Positions 35,870 through 49,254 of a stretch of 64,000 nt of DNA are shown here, in pieces. A program made the position numbers and the translations under genes. The notes below the pieces were generated by a model. That model searched no databases. It had not been told where the DNA came from and saw only the letters and a program-made list of their open reading frames with translations. The stretch's first letter is position 1. Each line of letters begins with the position of its first letter. The stretch comes from Eunapius fragilis (lineage: Eukaryota; Porifera; Demospongiae; Spongillida; Spongillidae), in the NCBI GenBank assembly GCA_963681505.1, contig OY811980.1, positions 124,001-188,000 on the forward strand. Reading direction: 5' to 3'.

Positions 35870-37915
35870 GTTACTGCTATCTTCCATGTGTGCAGTGGTT
35901 TGCTCATATTGCATGTCTCATCAACACCTCGATGCTAAGATAGTCAATCTTTCCCATAGAGATGTATGGGTAGGAATGTATGGGTTGGAACCTACTTTTG
36001 AATCGCTTGGTTAACCCATACCGAAGCAGGTATGCTCGGGGTGGCATTTAAATCTGATAGAGGAATGGTTACTGCTATCTTCCATGTGTGCAGTGGTTTG
36101 CTCATATTGCATGTCTCATCAACACCTCGATGCTAAGATAGTCAAAAAATTTCCCATAGAAATGTATGGGTGGGAACCTACTTTTGAATCGCTTGGTAAA
36201 CCCATACCAAAGCAGGTATGCTCGGGGTGGCATTAAAAAGAGATAGAGGAGTGGTTACTGCTATCTTCCATGTGTGCAGTGGTTTGCTCATATTGCATGT
36301 CTCATCAACACCTCGATGCTAAGATAGTCAATATTTCCCATAGAGATGTATGGGTGGTTTCCCATAGGAATGTATGGGTGGGAACCTACTTTTGAATCGC
36401 TTGGTAAACCCATACCAAAGCAGGTATCCTCGGGGTGGCATTTAAAACAGATAGAGGAATGGTTACTGCTATCTTCCATGTGTGCAGTGGTTTGCTCATA
36501 TTGCATGTCTCATCAACACCTCGATGCTAAGATAGTCAAAAATTTCCCATAGAAATGTATGGGTGGGAACCTACTTTTGAATCGCTTGGTAAACCCATAC
36601 CAAAGCAGGAATGCTCGGGGTGGCATTAAAAAGAGATAGAGGAGTGGTTACTGCTATCTTCCATGTGTGCAGTGGTTTGCTCATATTGCATGTCTCATCA
36701 ACACCTCGATGCTAAGATAGTCAATATTTCCCATAGAGATGTATGGGTGGTTTCCCATAGGAATGTATGGGTGGGAACCTACTTTTGAATCGCTTGGTAA
36801 ATCCATACCAAAGCAGGTATCCTCGGGGTGGCATTTAAAACAGATAGAGGAATGGTTACTGCTATCTTCCATGTGTGCAGTGGTTTGCTCATATTGCATG
36901 TCTCATCAACACCTCGATGCTAAGATAGTCAATCTTTCCCATAGAGATGTATGGGTAGGAATGTATGGGTTGGAACCTACTTTTGAATCGCTTGGTTAAC
37001 CCATACCGAAGCAGGTATGCTCGGGGTGGCATTTAAATCTGATAGAGGAATGGTTACTGCTATCTTCCATGTGTGCAGTGGTTTGCTCATATTGCATGTC
37101 TCATCAACACCTCGATGCTAAGATAGTCAAAAAATTTCCCATAGAAATGTATGGGTGGGAACCTACTTTTGAATCGCTTGGTAAACCCATACCAAAGCAG
37201 GTATGCTCGGGGTGGCATTAAAAAGAGATAGAGGAGTGGTTACTGCTATCTTCCATGTGTGCAGTGGTTTGCTCATATTGCATGTCTCATCAACACCTCG
37301 ATGCTAAGATAGTCAATATTTCCCATAGAGATGTATGGGTGGTTTCCCATAGGAATGTATGGGTGGGAACCTACTTTTGAATCGCTTGGTAAACCCATAC
37401 CAAAGCAGGTATCCTCGGGGTGGCATTTAAAACAGATAGAGGAATGGTTACTGCTATCTTCCATGTGTGCAGTGGTTTGCTCATATTGCATGTCTCATCA
37501 ACACCTCGATGCTAAGATAGTCAAAAATTTCCCATAGAAATGTATGGGTGGGAACCTACTTTTGAATCGCTTGGTAAACCCATACCAAAGCAGGAATGCT
37601 CGGGGTGGCATTAAAAAGAGATAGAGGAGTGGTTACTGCTATCTTCCATGTGTGCAGTGGTTTGCTCATATTGCATGTCTCATCAACACCTCGATGCTAA
37701 GATAGTCAATATTTCCCATAGAGATGTATGGGTGGTTTCCCATAGGAATGTATGGGTGGGAACCTACTTTTGAATCGCTTGGTAAATCCATACCAAAGCA
37801 GGTATCCTCGGGGTGGCATTTAAAACAGATAGAGGAATGGTTACTGCTATCTTCCATGTGTGCAGTGGTTTGCTCATATTGCATGTCTCATCAACACCTC
37901 GATGCTAAGATAGTC
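35870..37915 (+). repeat. Higher-order repeat, 985-bp unit, two copies
   Basis: The linker variant 'gatgtatgggtaggaatg' is preceded by 'tagtcaatct' at 35941 and again at 36926, an offset of 985 bp. The following monomers match in order, including the 'aaatccatacc' change in the last long monomer of each copy. The monomer sum 198+186+208+185+208 equals 985. Copy limits are about 35,870-36,860 and 36,860-37,915. Confidence 0.85.
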
Positions 37916-40900
37916 AAAAATTTCCCATAGAAATGTATGGGTGGGAACCTACTTTTAAATCGCTTGGTAAACCCATACCAAAGCAGGTATGCTCGGGGTG
38001 GCATTAAAAAGAGATAGAGGAGTGGTTACTGCTATCTTCCATGTGTGCAGTGGTTTGCTCATATTGCATGTCTCATCAACACCTCGATGCTAAGATAGTC
38101 AATCTTTCCCATAGAGATGTATGGGTGGTTTCCCATAGGAATGTATGGGTTGGAACCTACTTTTGAATCGCTTGGTTAACCCATACCGAAGCCGGTATGC
38201 TCAGGATGGCTTTTAAAACAGATAGAGGAATGGTTACTGCTATCTTCCATGTGTGCAGTGGTTTGCTCATATTGCATGTCTCATCAACACCTCGATGCTA
38301 AGATAGTCAAAAATTTCCCATAGAAATGTATGGGTGGGAACCTACTTTTGAATCGCTTGGTAAACCCTTACCAAAGCAGGTATGCTCGGGGTGGCATTAA
38401 AAAGAGATAGAGGAGTGGTTACTGCTATCTTCCATGTGTGCAGTGGTTTGCTCTTATTGCATGTCTCATCAACACCTCGATGCTAAGATAGTCAAAAATT
38501 TCCCATAGAAATGTATGGGTGGGAACCTACTTTTGAATCGCTTGGTAAACCCATACCAAAGCAGGTATGCTCTGGGTGGCATTAAAAAGAGATACAGTAG
38601 TGGTTACTGCTATCTTCCATGTGTGCAGTGGTTTGCTCATATTGCATGTCTCATCAACACCTCGATGCTAAGATAGTCAAAAATTTCCCATAGAAATGTA
38701 TGGGTGGGAAACTACTTTTGAATCGCTTGGTAAACCCTTACCAAAGCAGGTATGCTCGGGGTGGCATTAAAAAGAGATAGAGGAGTGGTTACTGCTATCT
38801 TCCATGTGTGCAGTGGTTTGCTCTTATTGCATGTCTCATCAACACCTCGATGCTAAGATAGTCAAAAATTTCCCATAGAAATGTATGGGTGGGAACCTAC
38901 TTTTGAATCGCTTGGTAAACCCATACCAAAGCAGGTATGCTCTGGGTGGCATTAAAAAGAGATAGAGGAGTGGTTACTGCTATCCTCCATGTGTGCAGTG
39001 GTTTGCTCATATTGCATGTCTCATCAACACCTCGATGCTAAGATAGTCAATCTTTCCCATAGAGATGTATGGGTGGTTTCCCATAGGAATGTATGGGTGG
39101 GAACCTACTTTTGAATCGCTTTGTAAACCCATCCCAAAGCAGGTATCCTCGGGGTGGCATTAAAAAGAGATAGAGGAGTGGTTACTGCTATCTTCCATGT
39201 GTGCAGTGGTTTGCTCTTATTGCATGTCTCATCAACACCTCGATGCTAAGATAGTCAAAAATTTCCCATAGAAATGTATGGGTGGGAACCTACTTTTGAA
39301 TCGCTTGGTAAACCCATACCAAAGCAGGTATGCTCTGGGTGGCATTAAAAAGAGATAGAGGAGTGGTTACTGCTATCCTCCATGTGTGCAGTGGTTTGCT
39401 CATATTGCATGTCTCATCAACACCTCGATGCTAAGATAGTCAATCTTTCCCATAGAGATGTATGGGTGGTTTCCCATAGGAATGTATGGGTGGGAACCTA
39501 CTTTTGAATCGCTTTGTAAACCCATACCAAAGCAGGTATCCTCGGGGTGGCATTTAAAACAGATAGAGGAATGGTTACTGCTATCTTCCATGTGTGCAGT
39601 GGTTTGCTCATATTGCATGTCTCATCAACACCTCGATGCTAAGATAGTCAAAAATTTCCCATAGAAATGTATGGGTGGGAACCTACTTTTGAATCGCTTG
39701 GTAAACCCATACCAAAGCAGGTATGCTCGGGGTGGCATTAAAAAGAGATAGAGGAGTGGTTACTGCTATCTTCCATGAGTGCAGTGGTTTGCTCATATTG
39801 CATGTCTCATCAACACCTCGATGCTAAGATAGTCAAAAATTTCCCATAGAAATGTATGGGTGGGAACCTACTTTTGAATCGCTTGGTAAACCCATACCAA
39901 AGCAGGTATGCTCTGGGTGGCATTAAAAAGAGATAGAGGAGTGGTTACTGCTATCTTCCATGTGTGCAGTGGTTTGCTCATATTGCATGTCTCATCAACA
40001 CCTCGATGCTAAGATAGTCAATATTTCCCATAGAGATGTATGGGTGGTTTCCCATAGGAATGTATGGGTGGGAACCTACTTTTGAATCGCTTGGTAAACC
40101 CATACCAAAGCAGGTATCCTCGGGGTGGCATTTTAAACAGATAGAGGAATGGTTACTGCTATCTTCCATGTGTGCAGTGGTTTGCTCTTATTGCATGTCT
40201 CATCAACACCTCGATGCTAAGATAGTCAAAAATTTCCCATAGAAATGTATGGGTGGGAACCTACTTTTGAATCGCTTGGTAAACCCATACCAAAGCAGGT
40301 ATGCTCGGGGTGGCATTAAAAAGAGATAGAGGAGTGGTTACTGCTATCCTCCATGTGTGCAGTGGTTTGCTCATATTGCATGTCTCATCAACACCTCGAT
40401 GCTAAGATAGTCAATCTTTCCCATAGAGATGTATGGGTGGTTTCCCATAGGAATGTATGGGTGGGAACCTACTTTTGAATCGCTTGGTAAACCCATACCA
40501 AAGCAGGTATCCTCGGGGTGGCATTTAAAACAGATAGAGGAATGGTTACTGCTATCTTCCATGTGTGCAGTGGTTTGCTCATATTGCATGTCTCATCAAC
40601 ACCTCGATGCTAAGATAGTCAAAAATTTCCCATAGAAATGTATGGGTGGGAACCTACTTTTGAATCGCTTGGTAAACCCATACCAAAGCAGGTATGCTCG
40701 GGGTGGCATTAAAAAGAGATACAGGAGTGGTTACTGCTATCTTCCATGTGTGCAGTGGTTTGCTCATATTATATGTCTCATCAACACCTCGATGCTAAGA
40801 TAGTCAAAAAATTTCCCATAGAAATGTATGGGTGGGAACCTACTTTTGAATCGCTTGGTAAACCCATACCAAAGCAGGTATGCTCGGGGTGGCATTAAAA

Positions 40901-41129
40901 AGAGATAGAGAAGTGGTTACTGCTATCTTCCATGTGTGCAGTGGTTTGCTCATATTGCATGTCTCATCAACACCTCGATGCTAAGATAGTCAAAAAATTT
41001 CCCATAGAAATGTATGGGTGGGAACCTACTTTTGAATCGCTTGGTAAACCCTTACCAAAGCAGGTATGCTCGGGGTGGCATTAAAAAGAGATAGAGGAGT
41101 GGTTACTGCTATCTTCCATGTGTGCAGTG

Positions 41130-44100
41130 GTTTGCTCATATTGCATGTCTCATCAACACCTCGATGCTAAGATAGTCAATATTTCCCATAGAGATGTATG
41201 GGTGGTTTCCCATAGGAATGTATGGGTGGTAACCTACTTTTGAATCGCTTGGTAAACCCATACCAAAGCAGGTATCCTCGGGGTGGCATTAAAAAGAGAT
41301 AGAGGAGTGGTTACTGCTATCCTCCATGTGTGCAGTGGTTTGCTCATATTGCATGTATCATCAACACCTCGATGCTAAGATAGTCAATCTTTCCCATAGA
41401 GATGTATGGGTGGTTTCCCATAGGAATGTATGGGTGGGAACCTACTTTTGAATCGCTTGGTAAACCCATACCAAAGCAGGTATCCTCGGGGTGGCATTTA
41501 AAACAGATAGAGGAATGGTTACTGCTATCTTCCATGTGTGCAGTGGTTTGCTCATATTGCATGTCTCATCAACACCTCGATGCTAAGATAGTCAAAAATT
41601 TCCCATAGAAATGTATGGGTGGGAACCTACTTTTGAATCGCTTGGTAAACCCATACCAAAGCAGGTATGCTCGGGGTGGCATTAAAAAGAGATACAGGAG
41701 TGGTTACTGCTATCTTCCATGTGTGCAGTGGTTTGCTCATATTGCATGTCTCATCAACACCTCGATGCTAAGATAGTCAAAAAATTTCCCATAGAAATGT
41801 ATGGGTGGGAACCTACTTTTGAATCGCTTGGTAAACCCATACCAAAGCAGGTATGCTCGGGGTGGCATTAAAAACAGATAGAGGAGTGGTTACTGCTATC
41901 TTCCATGTGTGCAGTGGTTTGCTCATATTGCATGTCTCATCAACACCTCGATGCTAAGATAGTCAAAAATTTCCCATAGAAATGTATGGGTGGGAACCTA
42001 CTTTTGAATCGCTTGGTAAACCCATACCAAAGCAGGTATGCTCTGGGTGGCATTAAAAAGAGATAGAGGAGTGGTTACTGCTATCTTCCATGTGTGCAGT
42101 GGTTTGCTCATATTGCATGTCTCATCAACACCTCGATGCTAAGATAGTCAATATTTCCCATAGAGATGTATGGGTGGTTTCCCATAGGAATGTATGGGTG
42201 GGAACCTACTTTTGAATCGCTTGGTAAACCCATACCAAAGCAGGTATCCTCGGGGTGGCATTTAAAACAGATAGAGGAATGGTTACTGCTATCTTCCATG
42301 TGTGCAGTGGTTTGCTCATATTGCATGTCTCATCAACACCTCGATGCTAAGATAGTCAAAAATTTCCCATAGATATGTATGGGTGGGAACCTACTTTTGA
42401 ATCGCTTGGTAAACCCATACCAAAGCAGGTATGCTCGGGGTGGCATTAAAAAGAGATAGAGGAGTGGTTACTGCTATCTTCCATGTGTGCAGTGGTTTGC
42501 TCATATTGCATGTCTCATCCACATCTCGATGCTAAGATAGTCAAAAAATTTCCCATAGAAATTAATGGGTGGGAACCTACTTTTGAATCGCTTGGTAAAC
42601 CCATACCAAAGCAGGTATGCTCGGGGTGGCATTAAAAAGAGATAGAGGAGTGGTTACTGCTATCTTCCATGTGTGCAGTGGTTTGCTCATATTGCATGTC
42701 TCATCAACACCTCGATGCTAAGATAGTCAATATTTCCCATAGAGATGTATGGGTGGTTTCCCATAGAAATGTATGGGTGGGAACCTACTTTTGAATCGCT
42801 TGGTAAACCCATACCAAAGCAGGAATGCTCGGGGTGGCATTAAAAAGAGATAGAGGAGTGGTTACTGCTATCTTCCATGTGTGCAGTGGTTTGCTCATAT
42901 TGCATGTCTCATCAACACCTCGATGCTAAGATAGTCAAAAAATTTCCCATAGAAATGTATGGGTGGGAACCTACTTTTGAATCGCTTGGTAAACCCATAC
43001 CAAAGCAGGTATGCTCGGGGTGGCATTAAAAAGAGATAGAGGAGTGGTTACTGCTATCTTCCATGTGTGCAGTGGTTTGCTCATATTGCATGTCTCATCA
43101 ACACCTCGATGCTAAGATAGTCAATATTTCCCATAGAGATGTATGGGTGGTTTCCCATAGGAATGTATGGGTGGGAACCTACTTTTGAATCGCTTGGTAA
43201 ATCCATACCAAAGCAGGTATCCTCGGGGTGGCATTTAAAACAGATAGAGGAATGGTTACTGCTATCTTCCATGTGTGCAGTGGTTTGCTCATATTGCATG
43301 TCTCATCAACACCTCGATGCTAAGATAGTCAAAAATTTCCCATAGAAATTTATGGGTGGGAACCTACTTTTAAATCGCTTGGTAAACCCATACCAAAGCA
43401 GGTATGCTCGGGGTGGCATTAAAAAGAGATAGAGGAGTGGTTACTGCTATCTTCCATGTGTGCAGTGGTTTGCTCATATTGCATGTCTCATCAACACCTC
43501 GATGCTAAGATAGTCAATCTTTCCCATTTAGATGTATGGGTGGTTTCCCATAGGAATGTATGGGTTGGAACCTACTTTTGAATCGCTTGGTTAACCCATA
43601 CCGAAGCCGGTATGCTCAGGATGGCTTTTAAAACAGATAGAGGAATGGTTACTGCTATCTTCCATGTGTGCAGTGGTTTGCTCATATTGCATGTCTCATC
43701 AACACCTCGATGCTAAGATAGTCAAAAATTTCCCATAGAAATGTATGGGTGGGAACCTACTTTTGAATCGCTTGGTAAACCCTTACCAAAGCAGGTATGC
43801 TCGGGGTGGCATTAAAAAGAGATAGAGGAGTGGTTACTGCTATCTTCCATATGTGCAGTGGTTTGCTCTTATTGCATGTCTCATCAACACCTCGATGCTA
43901 AGATAGTCAAAAATTTCCCATAGAAATGTATGGGTGGGAACCTACTTTTGAATCGCTTGGTAAACCCATACCAAAGCAGGTATACTCTGGGTGGCATTAA
44001 AAAGAGATAGAGTAGTGGTTACTGCTATCTTCCATGTGTGCAGTGGTTTGCTCATATTGCATGTCTCATCAACACCTCGATGCTAAGATAGTCAAAAATT

Positions 44101-47100
44101 TCCCATAGAAATGTATGGGTGGGAAACTACTTTTGAATCGCTTGGTAAACCCTTACCAAAGCAGGTATGCTCGGGGTGGCATTAAAAAGAGATAGAGGAG
44201 TGGTTACTGCTATCTTCCATGTGTGCAGTGGTTTGCTCTTATTGCATGTCTCATCAACACCTCGATGCTAAGATAGTCAAAAATTTCCCATAGAAATGTA
44301 TGGGTGGGAACCTACTTTTGAATCGCTTGGTAAACCCATACCAAAGCAGGTATGCTCTGGGTGGCATTAAAAATAGATAGAGGAGTGGTTACTGCTATCC
44401 TCCATGTGTGCAGTGGTTTGCTCATATTGCATGTCTCATCAACACCTCGATGCTAAGATAGTCAATCTTTCCCATAGAGATGTATGGGTGGTTTCCCATA
44501 GGAATGTATGGGTGGGAACCTACTTTTGAATCGCTTTGTAAACCCATACCAAAGCAGGTATCCTCGGGGTGGCATTTAAAACAGATAGAGGAATGGTTAC
44601 TGCTATCTTCCATGTGTGCAGTGGTTTGCTCATATTGCATGTCTCATCAACACCTCGATGCTAAGATAGTCAAAAATTTCCCATAGAAATGTATGGGTGG
44701 GAACCTACTTTTGAATCGCTTGGTTAACCCATACCGAAGCAGGTATGCTCGGGGTGGCATTTAAATCTGATAGAGGAATGGTTACTGCTATCTTCCATGT
44801 GTGCAGTGGTTTGCTCATATTGCATGTCTCATCAACACCTCGATGCTAAGATAGTCAATATTTCCCATAGAGATGTATGGGTGGTTTCCCATAGGAATGT
44901 ATGGGTGGTAACCTACTTTTGAATCGCTTGGTAAACCCATACCAAAGCAGGTATCCTCGGGGTGGCATTAAAAAGAGATAGAGGAGTGGTTACTGCTATC
45001 CTCCATGTGTGCAGTGGTTTGCTCATATTGCATGTCTCATCAACACCTCGATGCTAAGATAGTCAATCTTTCCCATAGAGATGTATGGGTGGTTTCCCAT
45101 AGGAATGTATGGGTGGGAACCTACTTTTGAATCGCTTGGTAAACCCATACCAAAGCAGGTATCCTCGGGGTGGCATTTAAAACAGATAGAGGAATGGTTA
45201 CTGCTATCTTCCATGTGTGCAGTGGTTTGCTCATATTGCATGTCTCATCAACACCTCGATGCTAAGATAGTCAAAAATTTCCCATAGAAATGTATGGGTG
45301 GGAACCTACTTTTGAATCGCTTGGTAAACCCATACCAAAGCAGGTATGCTCGGGGTGGCATAAAAAAGAGATACAGGAGTGGTTACTGCTATCTTCCATG
45401 TGTGCAGTGGTTTGCTCATATTGCATGTCTCATCAACACCTCGATGCTAAGATAGTCAAAAAATTTCCCATAGAAATGTATGGGTGGGAACCTACTTTTG
45501 AATCGCTTGGTAAACCCATACCAAAGCAGGTATGCTCGGGGTGGCATTAAAAAGAGATAGAGGAGTGGTTACTGCTATCTTCCATGTGTGCAGTGGTTTG
45601 CTCATATTGCATGTCTCATCAACACCTCGATGCTAAGATAGTCAAAAATTTCACATAGAAATGTATGGGTGGGAACCTACTTTTGAATCGCTTGGTAAAC
45701 CCATACCAAAGCAGGTATGCTCTGGGTGGCATTAAAAAGAGATAGAGGAGAGGTTACTGCTATCTTCCATGTGTGCAGTGGTTTGCTCATATTGCATGTC
45801 TCATCAACACCTCGATGCTAAGATAGTCAATATTTCCCATAGAGATGTATGGGTGGTTTCCCATAGGAATGTATGGGTGGGAACCTACTTTTGAATCGCT
45901 TGGTAAACCCATACCAAAGCAGGTATCCTCGGGGTGGCATTTAAAACAGATAGAGGAATGGTTACTGCTATCTTCCATGTGTGCAGTGGTTTGCTCATAT
46001 TGCATGTCTCATCAACACCTCGATGCTAAGATAGTCAAAAATTTCCCATAGAAATGTATGGGTGGGAACCTACTTTTGAATCGCTTGGTAAACCCATACC
46101 AAAGCAGGTATGCTCGGGGTGGCATTAAAAAGAGATAGAGGAGTGGTTACTGCTATCTTCCATGTGTGCAGTGGTTTGCTCATATTGCATGTCTCATCCA
46201 CATCTCGATGCTAAGATAGTCAAAAAATTTCCCATAGAAATTAATGGGTGGGAACCTACTTTTGAATCGCTTGGTAAACCCATACCAAAGCAGGTATGCT
46301 CGGGGTGGCATTAAAAAGAGATAGAGGAGTGGTTACTGCTATCTTCCATGTGTGCAGTGGTTTGCTCATATTGCATGTCTCATCAACACCTCGATGCTAA
46401 GATAGTCAATATTTCCCATAGAGATGTATGGGTGGTTTCCCATAGAAATGTATGGGTGGGAACCTACTTTTGAATCGCTTGGTAAACCCATACCAAAACA
46501 GGAATGCTCGGGGTGGCATTAAAAAGAGATAGAGGAGTGGTTACTGCTATCTTCCTTGTGTGCAGTGGTTTGCTCATATTGCATGTCTCATCAACACCTC
46601 GATGCTAAGATAGTCAAAAAATTTCCCATAGTAATGTATGGGTGGGAACCTACTTTTGAATCGCTTGGTAAACCCATACCAAAGCAGGTATGCTCGGGGT
46701 GGCATTAATAAGAGATAGAGGAGTGGTTACTGCTATCTTCCATGTGTGCAGTGGTTTGCTCATATTGCATGTCTCATCAACACCTCGATGCTAAGATAGT
46801 CAATATTTCCCATAGAGATGTATGGGTGGTTTCCCATAGGAATGTATGGGTGGGAACCTACTTTTGAATCGCTTGGTAAATCCATACCAAAGCAGGTATC
46901 CTCGGGGTGGCATTTAAAACAGATAGAGGAATGGTTACTGCTATCTTCCATGTGTGCAGTGGTTTGCTCATATTGCATGTCTCATCAACACCTCGATGCT
47001 AAGATAGTCAAAAATTTCCCATAGAAATGTATGGGTGGGAACCTACTTTTAAATCGCTTGGTAAACCCATACCAAAGCAGGTATGCTCGGGGTGGCATTA

Positions 47101-47770
47101 AAAAGAGATAGAGGAGTGGTTACTGCTATCTTCCATGTGTGCAGTGGTTTGCTCATATTGCATGTCTCATCAACACCTCGATGCTAAGATAGTCAATCTT
47201 TCCCATAGAGATGTATGGGTGGTTTCCCATAGGAATGTATGGGTTGGAACCTACTTTTGAATCGCTTGGTTAACCCATACCAAAGCCGGTATGCTCAGGA
47301 TGGCTTTTAAAACAGATAGAGGAATGGTTACTGCTATCTTCCATGTGTGCAGTGGTTTGCTCATATTGCATGTCTCATCAACACCTCGATGCTAAGATAG
47401 TCAAAAATTTCCCATAGAAATGTATGGGTGGGAACCTACTTTTGAATCGCTTGGTAAACCCTTACCAAAGCAGGTATGCTCGGGGTGGCATTAAAAAGAG
47501 ATAGAGGAGTGGTTACTGCTATCTTCCATGTGTGCAGTGGTTTGCTCTTATTGCATGTCTCATCAACACCTCGATGCTAAGATAGTCAAAAATTTCCCAT
47601 AGAAATGTATGGGTGGGAACCTACTTTTGAATCGCTTGGTAAACCCATACCAAAGCAGGTATGCTCTGGGTGGCATTAAAAAGAGATAGAGTAGTGGTTA
47701 CTGCTATCTTCCATGTGTGCAGTGGTTTGCTCATATTGCATGTCTCATCAACACCTCGATGCTAAGATAG
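41130..47770 (+). repeat. Duplicated satellite segment, offset 3,679 bp
   Basis: The unusual 'tatgggtggtaacc' variant at 41221 recurs at 44900, exactly 3,679 bp on. Long monomers at 41344, 42108 and 43081 have partners at 45023, 45787 and 46760, all at this offset. Shared private changes include 'catccacatctcg' near 42516 and 46195 and 'aaattaatggg' near 42560 and 46239. Similarity covers about 41.13-44.09 kb and 44.81-47.77 kb. The two copies differ by scattered substitutions. Confidence 0.87.
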
Positions 47771-49254
47771 TCAAAAAATTTCCCATAGAAATGTATGGGT
47801 GGGAACCTACTTTTGAATCGCTTGGTAAACCCATACCAAAGCAGGTATCCTCGGGGTGGCATTTAAAACAGATAGAGGAATGGTTACTGCTATCTTCCAT
47901 GTGTGCAGTGGTTTGCTCATATTGCATGTCTCATCAACACCTCGATGCTAAGATAGTCAATATTTCCCATAGAGATGTATGGGTGGTTTCCCATAGGAAT
48001 GTATGGGTGGGAACCTACTTTTGAATCGCTTGGTAAACCCATACCAAAGCAGGTATCCTCGGGGTGGCATTTAAAACAGATAGAGGAATGGTTACTGCTA
48101 TCTTCCATGTGTGCAGTGGTTTGCTCATATTGCATGTCTCATCAACACCTCGATGCTAAAATAGTCAAAAATTTCCCATAGAAATGTATGGATTGGAACC
48201 TACTTTTGAATCGCTTGGTAAACCCATACCAAAGCAGGTATGCTCGGGATGGCATTAAAAAGAGATACAGGAGTGGTTACTGCTATCTTCCATGTGTGCA
48301 GTGGTTTGCTCATATTGCATGTCTCATCAACACCTCGATGCTAAGATAGTCAAAAAATTTCCCATAGAAATGTATGGGTGGGAACCTACTTTTGAATCGC
48401 TTGGTAAACCCATACCAAAGCAGGTATGCTCGGGGTGGCATTAAAAAGAGATAGAGAAGTGGTTACTGCTATCTTCCATGTGTGCAGTGGTTTGCTCATA
48501 TTGCATGTCTCATCAACACCTCGATGCTAAGATAGTCAATATTTCCCATAGAGATGTATGGGTGGTTTCCCATAGAAATGTATGGGTGGGAACCTACTTT
48601 TGAATCGCTTGGTAAACCCATACCAAAGCAGGAATGCTCGGGGTGGCATTAAAAAGAGATAGAGGAGTGGTTACTGCTATCTTCCATGTGTTCAGTGGTT
48701 TGCTCATATTGCATGTCTCATCAATACCTCAATGCTAAGATAGTCAAAAATTTCACATAGAAATGTATGGGTGGGAACCTACTTTTGAATCGTTTGGTAA
48801 ACCCATACCAAAGCATGTATGCTCGGGGTGGCATTAAAAAGAGATAGAGGAGTGGTTACTGCTATCTTCCATGTGTGCAGTGGTTTGCTCATATTGCATG
48901 TCTCATCAACACCTCGATGCTAAGATAGTCAAAAAATTTCCCATAGAAATGTATGCGTGGGAACCTACTTTTGAATCGCTTGGTAAACCCATACCAAAGC
49001 AGGTATGCTCGGGGTGGCATTAAAAAGAGATAGAGGAGTGGTTACTGCTATCTTCCATGTGTGCAGTGGTTTGCTCATATTGCATGTCTCATCAACACCT
49101 CGATGCTAAGATAGTCAATCTTTCCCATAGAGATGTATGGGTGGTTTCCCATAGGAATGTATGGGTTGGAACCTACTTTTGAATCGCTTGGTTAACCCAT
49201 ACCGAAGCCGGTATGCTCAGGATGGCTTTTAAAACAGATAGAGGAATGGTTACT

